Of a DNA stretch of 64,000 bases, positions 7,281-14,579 are shown piece after piece. A program made the translations under genes and the position numbers. The notes under the pieces were generated by a model, which did not search any database, had not been told where the DNA came from, and worked only from the letters and a program-made list of their open reading frames with translations. The DNA is taken from assembly GCF_014193695.1 (NCBI RefSeq), contig NZ_JACHZR010000002.1:992001-1056000 (forward strand), given 5' to 3'. Positions within the stretch are counted from its first letter, which is position 1. Every line of letters starts with the position of its first letter. The stretch comes from Rhizobium sp. BK316 (GTDB lineage Bacteria; Pseudomonadota; Alphaproteobacteria; Rhizobiales; Rhizobiaceae).

Positions 7281-8126
7281 ATGTCATCAGCCGATCTTCC
7301 CCTTTTCCGCTTCGGCGTCATCGCCGATCCGCAATATGCCGCCATCGAACCGCAGGTCGAAATGGGGCGCTATTATGCCAACAGCCTCGCCAAGGTCGCT
7401 GCCGCGATCGAGACCTTCAATGGCGAGGAACTGAGCTTCGTCATGACGCTCGGCGATATCATCGACCGCGATTTCAAGAGCTTCGACGATATCCTGCCGG
7501 TCTATGAAACGCTGCGCCACGAGGCATATTTCCTGCTCGGCAATCACGATTTCGGTGTCGCCCCCGAACATCTGGAAAAGGTTGCCGAACGGGTCGGCAT
7601 GCCGGCGCCCTATTACAGTTTCCAACGCCACGCTTTCCGTTTCATCGTGCTCAACGGCAACGAGGTCAGCACATTCGCGCCGCCGGAAGGCCATGCCTTC
7701 CGTGCGCTCGGCCGCGAACGTCTGGCGACTCTGCTGGCCGCAGGCGCCGATAACGCCCATGAGTGGAACGCATCGCTGAGCGACGAGCAGTTCGGCTGGC
7801 TGTCTGGCGAAATCGAAGCGGCGAAGGCTGCGGATGAGAAGGTGATCGTCATGAATCACTTCCCCGTTCATCCGCCCTGCGAGCATGACATGTGGGACCG
7901 CGAGCGCGTCGTCGAACTGCTGTCCTCGCAGGACAATGTCGTTGCCTATCTCAACGGCCATAACCATGTCGGCAATTACGGCAAGGTCGGCTTCTGCCAC
8001 TTCGTTAATTTCAAGGGCGTGGTCGATACCGAGAGCGAAAACACCTTCGCCATCATCGACGTCTATACGGATCGCATGGCGATCCGCGGTTTCGGTCGCG
8101 AAGACAGCCGCACGCTATCCTACTAA
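7281..8126 (+). CDS. Calcineurin-like phosphoesterase, ADP-ribose/CDP-alcohol diphosphatase type
   Basis: 281-residue metallophosphoesterase with all metal-site motifs in order: GVIADPQY, GDIIDRD, LLGNHD, MNHFPVH and NGHNHVGN. The first motif has D-x-Q instead of the usual D-x-H, and the following RYYANSLAK resembles the Mn-dependent ADP-ribose/CDP-alcohol diphosphatases. The likely role is hydrolysis of nucleotide diphosphate conjugates in the cytoplasm; no signal peptide is present. The start is the ATG at 7281, although upstream in-frame sequence exists. It may belong to the preceding operon (77-bp gap). Downstream, the same frame continues into a dehydrogenase relic. Confidence 0.82.
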   Translation: MSSADLPLFRFGVIADPQYAAIEPQVEMGRYYANSLAKVAAAIETFNGEELSFVMTLGDIIDRDFKSFDDILPVYETLRHEAYFLLGNHDFGVAPEHLEKVAERVGMPAPYYSFQRHAFRFIVLNGNEVSTFAPPEGHAFRALGRERLATLLAAGADNAHEWNASLSDEQFGWLSGEIEAAKAADEKVIVMNHFPVHPPCEHDMWDRERVVELLSSQDNVVAYLNGHNHVGNYGKVGFCHFVNFKGVVDTESENTFAIIDVYTDRMAIRGFGREDSRTLSY

Positions 8127-8282
8127 GCGACCTCTGTGGCGATCGACGCGGGCTGTGCCCGATGCTCCAGCGCATCCTTCTTCGCTGACGTGCCGAACAT
8201 GCGCGCATATTCGCGGCTGACGGAAGCCAATCGCTGGGTCAACGCCCAGCGCATCGAGGTCTCCGGCGGCATGGCGCTCTGA
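8127..8282 (+). pseudogene. C-terminal remnant of a short-chain dehydrogenase
   Basis: Immediately after the phosphoesterase stop, and in the same frame, about 50 codons run to a TGA at 8280-8282. The last 28 (MRAYSRLTEA... NRWVNAQRIEVSGGMAL) look like the C-terminus of SDR enzymes, which typically end in WVNGQ-x-IEVSGG. No Rossmann motif or catalytic Tyr-x3-Lys is present anywhere upstream, so only the tail of an SDR gene survives. A strong inverted repeat follows at 8290. Confidence 0.55.
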
Positions 8283-8289
8283 ATTGCTT

Positions 8290-8329
8290 CCCGGAACGCG
8301 ATCGAGGACGCTCTCGATCGCGTTCCGGG
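8290..8329. terminator. 17-bp perfect hairpin, probable terminator
   Basis: Arms CCCGGAACGCGATCGAG and its exact complement, with a 6-nt loop. The tract that follows is only moderately T-rich (TCTCTATTTTCC). It probably ends the transcript from the phosphoesterase and SDR relic before the hydrolase gene. Confidence 0.5.
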
Positions 8330-8400
8330 TCTCTATTTTCCACGTTTCGGGCGAGATGCGGCTGCACTGATGATGGTGCAGCCACGAAATGAGGCCTGAA

Positions 8401-9438
8401 ATGAGATTGCTTTCCCTCCTGCTTGCCGCCGGTCTTCTGGCGGCAAGTTCCGTTTTTGCGGCAGATCCGGTCGGCACGCGCACGATCGAACTTCCAGCGC
8501 CTGCACGCAGTGCGACGCTTCAGATGATGATCTGGTATCCGACCGGTAGCGCCGGAACACCGGTGCCGCCCAGCAGGGACAAGGTGTTCATGGAAACACC
8601 CGCGCTGAAGGATGCCCCGATCGCTGAGGGCTCCTTTCCGCTTGTCCTGATTTCGCATGGGTCCGGCGGCAGCATCGGCAATCTGGACTGGCTTGCGATA
8701 CGGCTTGCAGCGGCCGGCTTCATCGTCGCCGGTCCCAATCACCCCGGCACGACGCGCGGAGATTCGACGCCGCCCGACACAACGAAATTATGGCAGCGGA
8801 GCGCCGATCTGTCCGACGTACTGACGGCACTGTCCGCCGATCCCGCCTGGGCGCCGCATATCGACCGAAAACATGTCGGCGCGCTCGGCTTTTCTCTCGG
8901 CGGGCATACGGTGATGGCAGTCGCCGGCGTGCGTGCCGATCGCGAGGCCTACGCCCGTTACTGCGATGAAGAAAAGACCATGGCTGACTGCGTCTGGTTT
9001 GCAAGCGGCAAGGTCGATCTGCGCGGCACGGACAAGCACTTGTTCGAGCAGTCGAACCGTGACCCGCGCATTCGTTCCGTCGTCGCGATCGACCCTTCCG
9101 TCGTGCGGGCATTCACGAGCGAGAGCCTTCGCTCCATCGATATCCCCGTTCACATCATCAATATCGGCCGGCCGGAAACCATCCCCATAGCGGTCAGATC
9201 AGACGATATCGCAGCCGAAATACCTGGTGCCGATTATCAGACCGTCGATGGCGCGGTACACTTGAGCTTCCTTGCCGAATGCCGTCCCGATGCACCGGAC
9301 TTCCTGAAAAGCATCGGCGAGACCGACCCGATCTGCGAGGATGCGCCGGGAAAACCGAGAACGCGGGCGGAGATCCATGTGCAGATGGCGGCGATGATCG
9401 AGGCCGCCTTCCTCGCCGATTTCGCGCGCAAGGAGTAG
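8401..9438 (+). CDS. Secreted alpha/beta hydrolase, dienelactone-hydrolase-like
   Basis: 345-residue alpha/beta hydrolase. The ATG at 8401 is preferred over the one at 8389 because GAGG lies 6 nt upstream and it starts a clean signal peptide (MRLLSLLLAAGLLAASSVFA), predicting a periplasmic enzyme. The oxyanion-side HGSGG, the nucleophile elbow GFSLGGH and a late His (DGAVHLSF) give the triad components. The arrangement resembles the PAF-acetylhydrolase/dienelactone hydrolase group, with esterase or lipase activity on unknown substrates. The Cys residues in YCDEE, DCVW, ECRPD and ICED could form disulfides. Confidence 0.82.
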   Translation: MRLLSLLLAAGLLAASSVFAADPVGTRTIELPAPARSATLQMMIWYPTGSAGTPVPPSRDKVFMETPALKDAPIAEGSFPLVLISHGSGGSIGNLDWLAIRLAAAGFIVAGPNHPGTTRGDSTPPDTTKLWQRSADLSDVLTALSADPAWAPHIDRKHVGALGFSLGGHTVMAVAGVRADREAYARYCDEEKTMADCVWFASGKVDLRGTDKHLFEQSNRDPRIRSVVAIDPSVVRAFTSESLRSIDIPVHIINIGRPETIPIAVRSDDIAAEIPGADYQTVDGAVHLSFLAECRPDAPDFLKSIGETDPICEDAPGKPRTRAEIHVQMAAMIEAAFLADFARKE

Positions 9439-9448
9439 CCGCGGCGGT

Positions 9449-10150
9449 TCAGGCATTCGCCGCGACTGGCCTTTCGGTCCAGCTCTCGGTCCACAGCGTG
9501 CGCAGGCCGTCGCCTTCGCCCTTGAAGAAGACGTCGGCTTCGGCACAGGCCTCCACCCGGTCGCCGCGGAAATTGCGGATCGCCTGCCTGAGTTCGCACC
9601 AGGCAACGATATTGGCCGTCTGGGAATAATAGATCAGCGCGATCGGGCGGATCATCCGTTCGGTCGCGCGTCCCATTTCGTCGCGATAGCTGAGGATTAG
9701 CTTGCGCTCGTCGCGGATCGCCCGCCGCACGATGGCAAGGTCCACGCCTGCGGGCGGCGGGGCGATCGTGCCCCAGGCAAACAACGCCTTGTTTTCCATC
9801 GCCTGCCGCAGCGGCGGCGGCACGGCACCGGCAAGTTTCTGGTTGACGCGCCGTGCCGCGAGCTTCAGTTCCTCGTCGCCGGTGCGCTCCAGGAGCGCCA
9901 GCGACAGCACGATCGCTTCCGTCTCTTCGATCGAAAACATCAGCGGCGGCAGATCGAAGCCCGGCCGCATGATATAGCCGATACCGCGCCCGCCCTCGAT
10001 CGGCACGCGCATCGCCTGCAGGGCAGCGATATCGCGGTAGATCGAGCGCACCGTCACCTCCAGCCTCTCGGCCATGGTGGCCGCCGTCATCGGCTGCTTC
10101 GCCAGCCGCAATATCTGGATGATCTCGAAAAGCCTGGAGGCCTTGCGCAT
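9449..10150 (-). CDS. YafY-type HTH/WYL transcriptional regulator
   Basis: 233-residue regulator with an N-terminal HTH_11 domain (LFEIIQILRLAKQPMTAATMAERLEVTVRSIYRD) and a C-terminal WYL-type ligand-sensing region (ILSYRDEMG... IRPIALIYY). In this branch the WYL Trp-Tyr-Leu triad is degenerate. The family generally senses small ligands or nucleic-acid signals. It is divergent from the LysE-type exporter across 126 bp holding a perfect inverted repeat, so it probably controls itself and the exporter. It converges on the hydrolase gene with only 10 bp between stops. Confidence 0.85.
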   Translation of the reverse strand: MRKASRLFEIIQILRLAKQPMTAATMAERLEVTVRSIYRDIAALQAMRVPIEGGRGIGYIMRPGFDLPPLMFSIEETEAIVLSLALLERTGDEELKLAARRVNQKLAGAVPPPLRQAMENKALFAWGTIAPPPAGVDLAIVRRAIRDERKLILSYRDEMGRATERMIRPIALIYYSQTANIVAWCELRQAIRNFRGDRVEACAEADVFFKGEGDGLRTLWTESWTERPVAANA

Positions 10151-10173
10151 CTATCGTCCTTTCTCCCACGCTC

Positions 10174-10191
10174 CTGACAATACACTGTCAG
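10174..10191. promoter_or_regulatory. Candidate operator for the WYL regulator
   Basis: Perfect inverted repeat CTGACA-N6-TGTCAG, 24 bp upstream of the WYL regulator ATG and within the shared divergent promoter region of the LysE-type gene. Confidence 0.4.
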
Positions 10192-10276
10192 TTGGCCTGC
10201 CGTATAGAGATGCCTATCGATTTGAAATGAATGCACTTCCAGAAAAAGTGCAGGAAAATACGGACGGACAACTGAC

Positions 10277-10912
10277 ATGGACTATCACGAAAGCCTCTGG
10301 CTCTACTTCACCCTTCTTTTCGGCATCATCATCGTGCCGGGCATGGATATGCTTTTCGTGCTCGCCAATGCGCTGACCGGCGGCACCAGACGCGGGTTGG
10401 CCGCCACCAGCGGCATCATGCTGGGCGGGGCGGTGCATTCGGCCTATGGCGCGGCGGGCGTCGGCATCCTCGTCGCCATGCTGCCCGGTGTCTTCAACCT
10501 GCTGCTCTTTGCCGGCGTCGGCTATATGATCTGGATCGGCATCTCGCTGATGAAGAGCTCGATCAAGGTTGAGGCGGTCGGCCCCGGCACGGCGCGTTCC
10601 ACTTGGAAGGCGTTCCGGCAGGGGGCGGTCACCTGCCTCGTCAATCCCAAGGCCTATATCTTCGTGCTCGCCGTCTACCCGCAATTCATAAAGCCGGAAT
10701 ATGGGCCGATCTGGCTGCAGGGTCTGATCATGGGCATCATGACCGTGCTGACGCAGCTTGCCGTCTACGGCACGCTCGCCATGACCGCCGGCCGCAGCCG
10801 TGATCTCCTAGTTTCCAACCCGAATACGACTGCCGTCATCGGCCGTCTTGCCGGTCTGCTGCTGGTCGTCATCTCCGCGATCAGCCTTTGGCAAGGGTGG
10901 AAGACGGCCTGA
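10277..10912 (+). CDS. LysE/RhtB-family amino-acid exporter
   Basis: 211-residue inner-membrane exporter. The family signature is near the N-terminus (LLFGIIIVPGMDMLFVLANALTGGTRRGLAATSGI), with about six hydrophobic segments and the conserved NPKAYIFVLAVYPQF in the middle. The family exports lysine, threonine, homoserine or related metabolites; the substrate here is not defined. Regulation by the divergent WYL regulator is probable. Confidence 0.9.
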   Translation: MDYHESLWLYFTLLFGIIIVPGMDMLFVLANALTGGTRRGLAATSGIMLGGAVHSAYGAAGVGILVAMLPGVFNLLLFAGVGYMIWIGISLMKSSIKVEAVGPGTARSTWKAFRQGAVTCLVNPKAYIFVLAVYPQFIKPEYGPIWLQGLIMGIMTVLTQLAVYGTLAMTAGRSRDLLVSNPNTTAVIGRLAGLLLVVISAISLWQGWKTA

Positions 10913-11046
10913 GCCAGCTCGTTCCTATCACATTGTTTTTATGAGGATCCGGCCAAACGTGACTATGCGGCCACATGGATTTTGTCATGATCCCGGTGCA
11001 GATTGCCCTCGGCCGGCTTCGCCGGTGGAACATTGGAGAGAGAATC

Positions 11047-11490
11047 ATGAATTGGAAATCAGTAGCGGCGGCTGTGGCGTTCGCCGGCATTGCCATCGCT
11101 TCGGCCATGGCCGCCGACGGCACGCATGACGCGCGCATTGGAATGATGAAACAGATCGGTGGCGCAGCAGGCTCGCTGTCCGCCATCGCCAAGGGCACGA
11201 AGCCCTATGATGCGGATGCCGTCAAGGCGGCGCTGACGACGATCGCCACCACGGCGAAAGCCTTCCCGGACCAGTTCAAGCCGGGCACCGAGACGGGCGA
11301 CCCGGAAGCGAGCCCGAAGATCTGGGAAAACATGGATGACTTCAAGGCACGCGCCGCGAAACTATCTACCGACGCCGAAACCGTGCTTGCCCAGCTTCCG
11401 GCCGATGCTGCCGGCGTCGGCGCGGCGCTGAACACCGTCGGCGGCAATTGCGGTGGCTGTCATCAGCTCTATCGCATCAAGAAGGACTAG
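11047..11490 (+). CDS. Periplasmic cytochrome c' / c556-type
   Basis: 147-residue exported protein with a signal peptide ending at about residue 22 (AIASAMAA) and one heme-binding CGGCH close to the C-terminus (NCGGCHQLYRIKKD). The four-helix, C-terminal heme layout is that of cytochrome c prime/c556, which shuttle electrons or bind gases in the periplasm. The ATG at 11047 follows GGAGAGAATC. It lies 153 bp before a diheme cytochrome on the same strand, so the pair may function together. Class II cytochrome c assignment rests on heme position and length. Confidence 0.88.
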   Translation: MNWKSVAAAVAFAGIAIASAMAADGTHDARIGMMKQIGGAAGSLSAIAKGTKPYDADAVKAALTTIATTAKAFPDQFKPGTETGDPEASPKIWENMDDFKARAAKLSTDAETVLAQLPADAAGVGAALNTVGGNCGGCHQLYRIKKD

Positions 11491-11643
11491 GCGATAGAGC
11501 TATTCGCGCATGATCCCGTCCTCCGCACCGGCTCTTGCCGCCGGTGCGGATCGCCTTATTCTCCCGGCAGTGGGGCCGGGCCACCGAATTCCGGCCAGCG
11601 AATCCCGGAATGCCCTTGATATCGATAGAAGGAGAGGCGGCGC

Positions 11644-12558
11644 ATGGTCCGCAGGTTCATCCGCTTTGTGCTCTGTCTCATCGGCGTCGTCGTGATCGGC
11701 GGCGCAGTTTTTTATTTCGTCACCGCGCCGGATCCGTTTCCGGAAAGCCACTGGGCCAATCTCGGCACTCCTGACGTCGCGAATGGCGAGAAGGTATTCT
11801 GGGCTGGCGGCTGCGTCAGCTGTCATGCCACGCCCGGCGCGCAAGGCGATGCCAAACTCACGCTGGCCGGTGGCCTCGCCCTGAAGAGCCCCTTCGGCAC
11901 CTTTCATGTTCCCAACATTTCCCCGGATGAGCAGGCCGGAATCGGCCGCTGGACGCTGGCTCAGTTCGGCAATGCGATAAAGCGCGGCGTCGGCCCCAAC
12001 GGGCAACATCTCTACCCGTCCTTCCCCTATGGCTCCTACACGCGCATGAGCGACAAGGACGTCAATGATCTCTTCGCTTATCTGAAGACCCTGCCGAAGA
12101 GCGCCAACGTCGCGCCGCCGCATGAATTGCCGTTCCCCTTCGACATCCGCCTGGCGCTCGGCGGCTGGAAGCTTCTCTATTTCAATGATCAACCCCGCGT
12201 CGTGCTTGCCAATGCCGACGACAAGGTAAAACGCGGCCAGTATCTGGTCGAAGGTCTCGGCCATTGCGGCGAATGCCACACCCCGCGCGATTCCCTCGGC
12301 GGCTTCGTCCGCGACCAATGGCTTGCCGGCGCCCCGAACCCGGAAGGCAAGGGCCGCATACCCGATATCACGCCGGGCTCGAAGAGCGTCGGCTCCTGGA
12401 GCGAGGCCGATATCACCAACTACCTGCAGACCGGCTTCACCCCCGATTTCGACTCCGCCGGTGGCCAGATGGTGGACGTGCAGCAGAACATCGCCCATCT
12501 GCCGCAGTCCGATATCGAGGCGATCTCCGCCTATCTGAAGGCGGTGCCGAGCAAATAG
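11644..12558 (+). CDS. Membrane-anchored diheme cytochrome c
   Basis: 304-residue protein with an N-terminal membrane anchor (about residues 5-26) and two heme sites, CVSCH at about residue 57 and CGECH at about 205. Each is followed by its own c-type domain with a distal Met region (YTRMSDKDV, GGQMVDV). This resembles the cytochrome subunits of membrane alcohol, gluconate or aldehyde dehydrogenases, which normally carry three hemes; here only two are present and no dehydrogenase gene is adjacent. It may pass electrons from a periplasmic enzyme to the respiratory chain. AAGGAGAGG precedes the ATG. Confidence 0.88.
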   Translation: MVRRFIRFVLCLIGVVVIGGAVFYFVTAPDPFPESHWANLGTPDVANGEKVFWAGGCVSCHATPGAQGDAKLTLAGGLALKSPFGTFHVPNISPDEQAGIGRWTLAQFGNAIKRGVGPNGQHLYPSFPYGSYTRMSDKDVNDLFAYLKTLPKSANVAPPHELPFPFDIRLALGGWKLLYFNDQPRVVLANADDKVKRGQYLVEGLGHCGECHTPRDSLGGFVRDQWLAGAPNPEGKGRIPDITPGSKSVGSWSEADITNYLQTGFTPDFDSAGGQMVDVQQNIAHLPQSDIEAISAYLKAVPSK

Positions 12559-12595
12559 CCTGCCTGGGGCAAGCGCTGCAGGCCACACTGCCACA

Positions 12596-12874
12596 ATGAA
12601 GCACCCGACCCTTGAGGAAACAGACGCTGCGATTGCTCGCACGCAAGACCGGCTTGCCGCGCGCAATGCCGTTCTCGCGCGCTGGTTTTCCGATACGATT
12701 GCCGTCATGGAGGCAAAAATCGCGAGCCGTCTCGATGACCCCGGCGATCGGGCGCAGGCAAGGACTGCGGCCTTTCTGTTCGTAAAGAGGTTGCTTCACC
12801 AATGGGCGACCCGCCCGGTGCATGAGGTGGCGCCTGGAGACAGCCCGCCGAAAGAGTCTCGACGGCTCAAATGA
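12596..12874 (+). CDS. Hypothetical helical protein
   Basis: 92 codons, beginning 37 bp after the diheme cytochrome on the same strand. The translation is Ala/Arg/Leu-rich and probably helical (DAAIARTQDRLAARNAVLA), with a basic proline-containing tail. There is no signal peptide, and no ribosome site of note precedes the ATG. The amphipathic character is protein-like, but I recognise no family. It could be a real small gene or a chance frame. Confidence 0.45.
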   Translation: MKHPTLEETDAAIARTQDRLAARNAVLARWFSDTIAVMEAKIASRLDDPGDRAQARTAAFLFVKRLLHQWATRPVHEVAPGDSPPKESRRLK

Positions 12875-12891
12875 TCGGTGTCTTGGTGGGG

Positions 12892-13470
12892 TCAGGCCGC
12901 CTTCGGCTGATGCTCCGCACCAAAGATCTGCACATAGGTGTCGAGCTCTTCGCTGCCGAAGCCGAGCGCCCGGTAGATCTCTGCCGTAAAGGTAATCGGT
13001 GCCGAACCCGGCGCAGTGACGATCATGCCGGCGCGAACCGCCTGCGGTCCCTCACGGTAATGCGCCTGGCCATGATAGCCCTCGGCGCTGGCGAGGAAGT
13101 CGGGCGCGTTGCTGGTATGGGCAACCTGATCGAGCGCACCGGCGCGCGCCAGCGCCAGCGTCCCGCCGCAGATCGCAGCGGTGAGTTTGCCGCGCGCGAT
13201 GAAGTCGTTGATCACAGGCGAAAGATTGGGCGTCTTTTCTGTCTCCCAGATCGTGCCGCCGCAGATAACAAGTGCATCGAAAGCGTCGCCATGCAGGTTC
13301 TCGGCCACCGTATCGGGTGTCACCCGCATGCCGCCCATCGAGCGCACCTCCGCGCCGCCGGGGCTTGCCGTCACCACGTCGAAACCGAAATGGGTGCGGG
13401 CGGAGGCAGCAAGCTGCCCCACTTCCCAGTCGGCGAACCCTTCGGTCAGAACCACTGCCAGTCGGGTCAT
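12892..13470 (-). CDS. DJ-1/PfpI-family protein
   Basis: 192-residue flavodoxin-like protein. The nucleophile elbow AAICGGT places the conserved Cys at residue 101, and Glu is found at the usual position near the N-terminus (TEGFADWE). The family includes glyoxalases/deglycases, chaperones and peptidases, and the exact role cannot be read. The start at 13470 has AAGGAGG 5 nt upstream; a longer frame exists but is less likely. It lies 39 bp downstream of a GNAT gene on the same strand, so they may be co-transcribed. Confidence 0.88.
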   Translation of the reverse strand: MTRLAVVLTEGFADWEVGQLAASARTHFGFDVVTASPGGAEVRSMGGMRVTPDTVAENLHGDAFDALVICGGTIWETEKTPNLSPVINDFIARGKLTAAICGGTLALARAGALDQVAHTSNAPDFLASAEGYHGQAHYREGPQAVRAGMIVTAPGSAPITFTAEIYRALGFGSEELDTYVQIFGAEHQPKAA

Positions 13471-13509
13471 GCTTTCCTCCTTGCAAGATGGCCGAGCGGC
13501 TGGTGCCAC

Positions 13510-14004
13510 TTACGACAGGGACTGCATATAGCGCATGCCGGTGACCGGGCGAGGGGTGAAGTCCATCTGTTCGTAGAAGCGGTGTGCCTTGAGGTTGCCG
13601 GTCGCAGCACTGACGGAGAGGTAGTCGCAGCCTGCAAGCCGTGCCGTTTCACGGGCGCGGTCGACGAGAAGCTGGCCGGTACCGTGGCCGCGATGGCCGT
13701 CACGCACGAAAAGGTGATGCAGGTCCATGCCGCGCTTGCCTTCCTGCGCCCTGTAGAGCGGAACGAGGATGGCATAGCCGATCAGACCTTCGCTGCCGTC
13801 GGCGACGATGGCCGAAATCCATGGCGTCGGACCGAAGAGATCGCGTTCGAGCTGGTCCGGCGTCGAGGCGGAAATATCGCCGTGATGGATGGCGAGAAGG
13901 CCGATCATCTCGTGGAGTTCGGATATGTCGCGGGGCTTTGCAGTGCGGATCGTCACGACCGGCGGCCGCATGAGCGATATTTCGCTGTCTTCGATTTCAA
14001 GCAT
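13510..14004 (-). CDS. GNAT-family N-acetyltransferase
   Basis: 164-residue acetyltransferase. The acetyl-CoA-binding loop is seen as VRDGHRGHGTGQLL, and the C-terminal NLKAHRFYEQMDF is the usual helix after strand 5. Substrate unknown. I chose the ATG at 14004 with AAGGA 10 nt upstream; an in-frame ATG at 14085 would add 27 residues of unusual composition. It probably forms an operon with the DJ-1-type gene. Confidence 0.85.
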   Translation of the reverse strand: MLEIEDSEISLMRPPVVTIRTAKPRDISELHEMIGLLAIHHGDISASTPDQLERDLFGPTPWISAIVADGSEGLIGYAILVPLYRAQEGKRGMDLHHLFVRDGHRGHGTGQLLVDRARETARLAGCDYLSVSAATGNLKAHRFYEQMDFTPRPVTGMRYMQSLS

Positions 14005-14127
14005 GGTCTTCGCGTCCTTTTCGAAGTTTATGCCGCCAGGACGCTGCCGATACAACAAAGCCGCCTGACGGCGGCTTGTTGACATTATGATCTGTCTCGG
14101 CCGCCCTTTACAGGTACAGCCAAAAAT

Positions 14128-14187
14128 ACGAGCGGTTATGGTGCGCGGTCTCGATCATGTGGAGATCAATCCTCCTAAACCGCTCGT
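14128..14187. repeat. 10-bp inverted repeat upstream of dmeR
   Basis: Perfect arms ACGAGCGGTT and AACCGCTCGT, separated by 40 nt, in the divergent region between the GNAT gene and dmeR. It could be an operator pair or an RNA hairpin; no function can be assigned. Confidence 0.35.
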
Positions 14188-14244
14188 TTGTCAATGGCAG
14201 ATGGACGCGGAACTGACCATTACCGGATTGCTTTTGATGGAATG

Positions 14245-14269
14245 TAGGATAGGGTACCCCCCTATCCTA
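14245..14269 (+). promoter_or_regulatory. DmeR (RcnR-type) operator
   Basis: Perfect palindrome with arms TAGGATAGGG/CCCTATCCTA around TACCC, 14 bp upstream of the dmeR start. A G/C tract flanked by AT-rich inverted repeats is the classical recognition element of RcnR/FrmR-type tetrameric repressors. It is therefore the probable site where DmeR represses dmeRF until nickel or cobalt binds. Confidence 0.8.
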
Positions 14270-14283
14270 ATTTCGAGACGACC

Positions 14284-14556
14284 ATGTCCCACACCACTCA
14301 TCAGAAGAAGAAGCTCATCGCCCGCGTCAGTCGCCTCCGCGGCCAGCTCGAAGCCGTCGAGCGTGCGCTGGAAGCTGAGCGCCCCTGCGGCGAAATTCTC
14401 CAGCTCCTCGCCTCCGTGCGCGGAGCGCTGACGGGGCTGACGGGCGAGGTGCTGGACGATCACCTGCAGGAACATGTGCTGCATGCCGCCGACGAGAAGG
14501 CGAGGGCGGAAGCGGTCGAGGAAATATCGGAAGTACTGCGAACCTATATCCGCTGA
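14284..14556 (+). CDS. dmeR: DmeR, Ni/Co-responsive RcnR/CsoR-family repressor
   Basis: 90-residue all-helical repressor of the CsoR/RcnR family. Residues His3, Cys35, His60 and His64 sit exactly at the positions used by RcnR to bind cobalt and nickel, so metal rather than formaldehyde sensing is favoured. Metal binding should release it from the palindrome at 14245-14269. It is 23 bp from the CDF transporter that follows, matching the dmeRF arrangement described in Rhizobium leguminosarum. The ligand set and the neighbour make the identification strong. Confidence 0.9.
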   Translation: MSHTTHQKKKLIARVSRLRGQLEAVERALEAERPCGEILQLLASVRGALTGLTGEVLDDHLQEHVLHAADEKARAEAVEEISEVLRTYIR

Positions 14557-14579
14557 GCCGGATCGATAAGGAGATGGCG

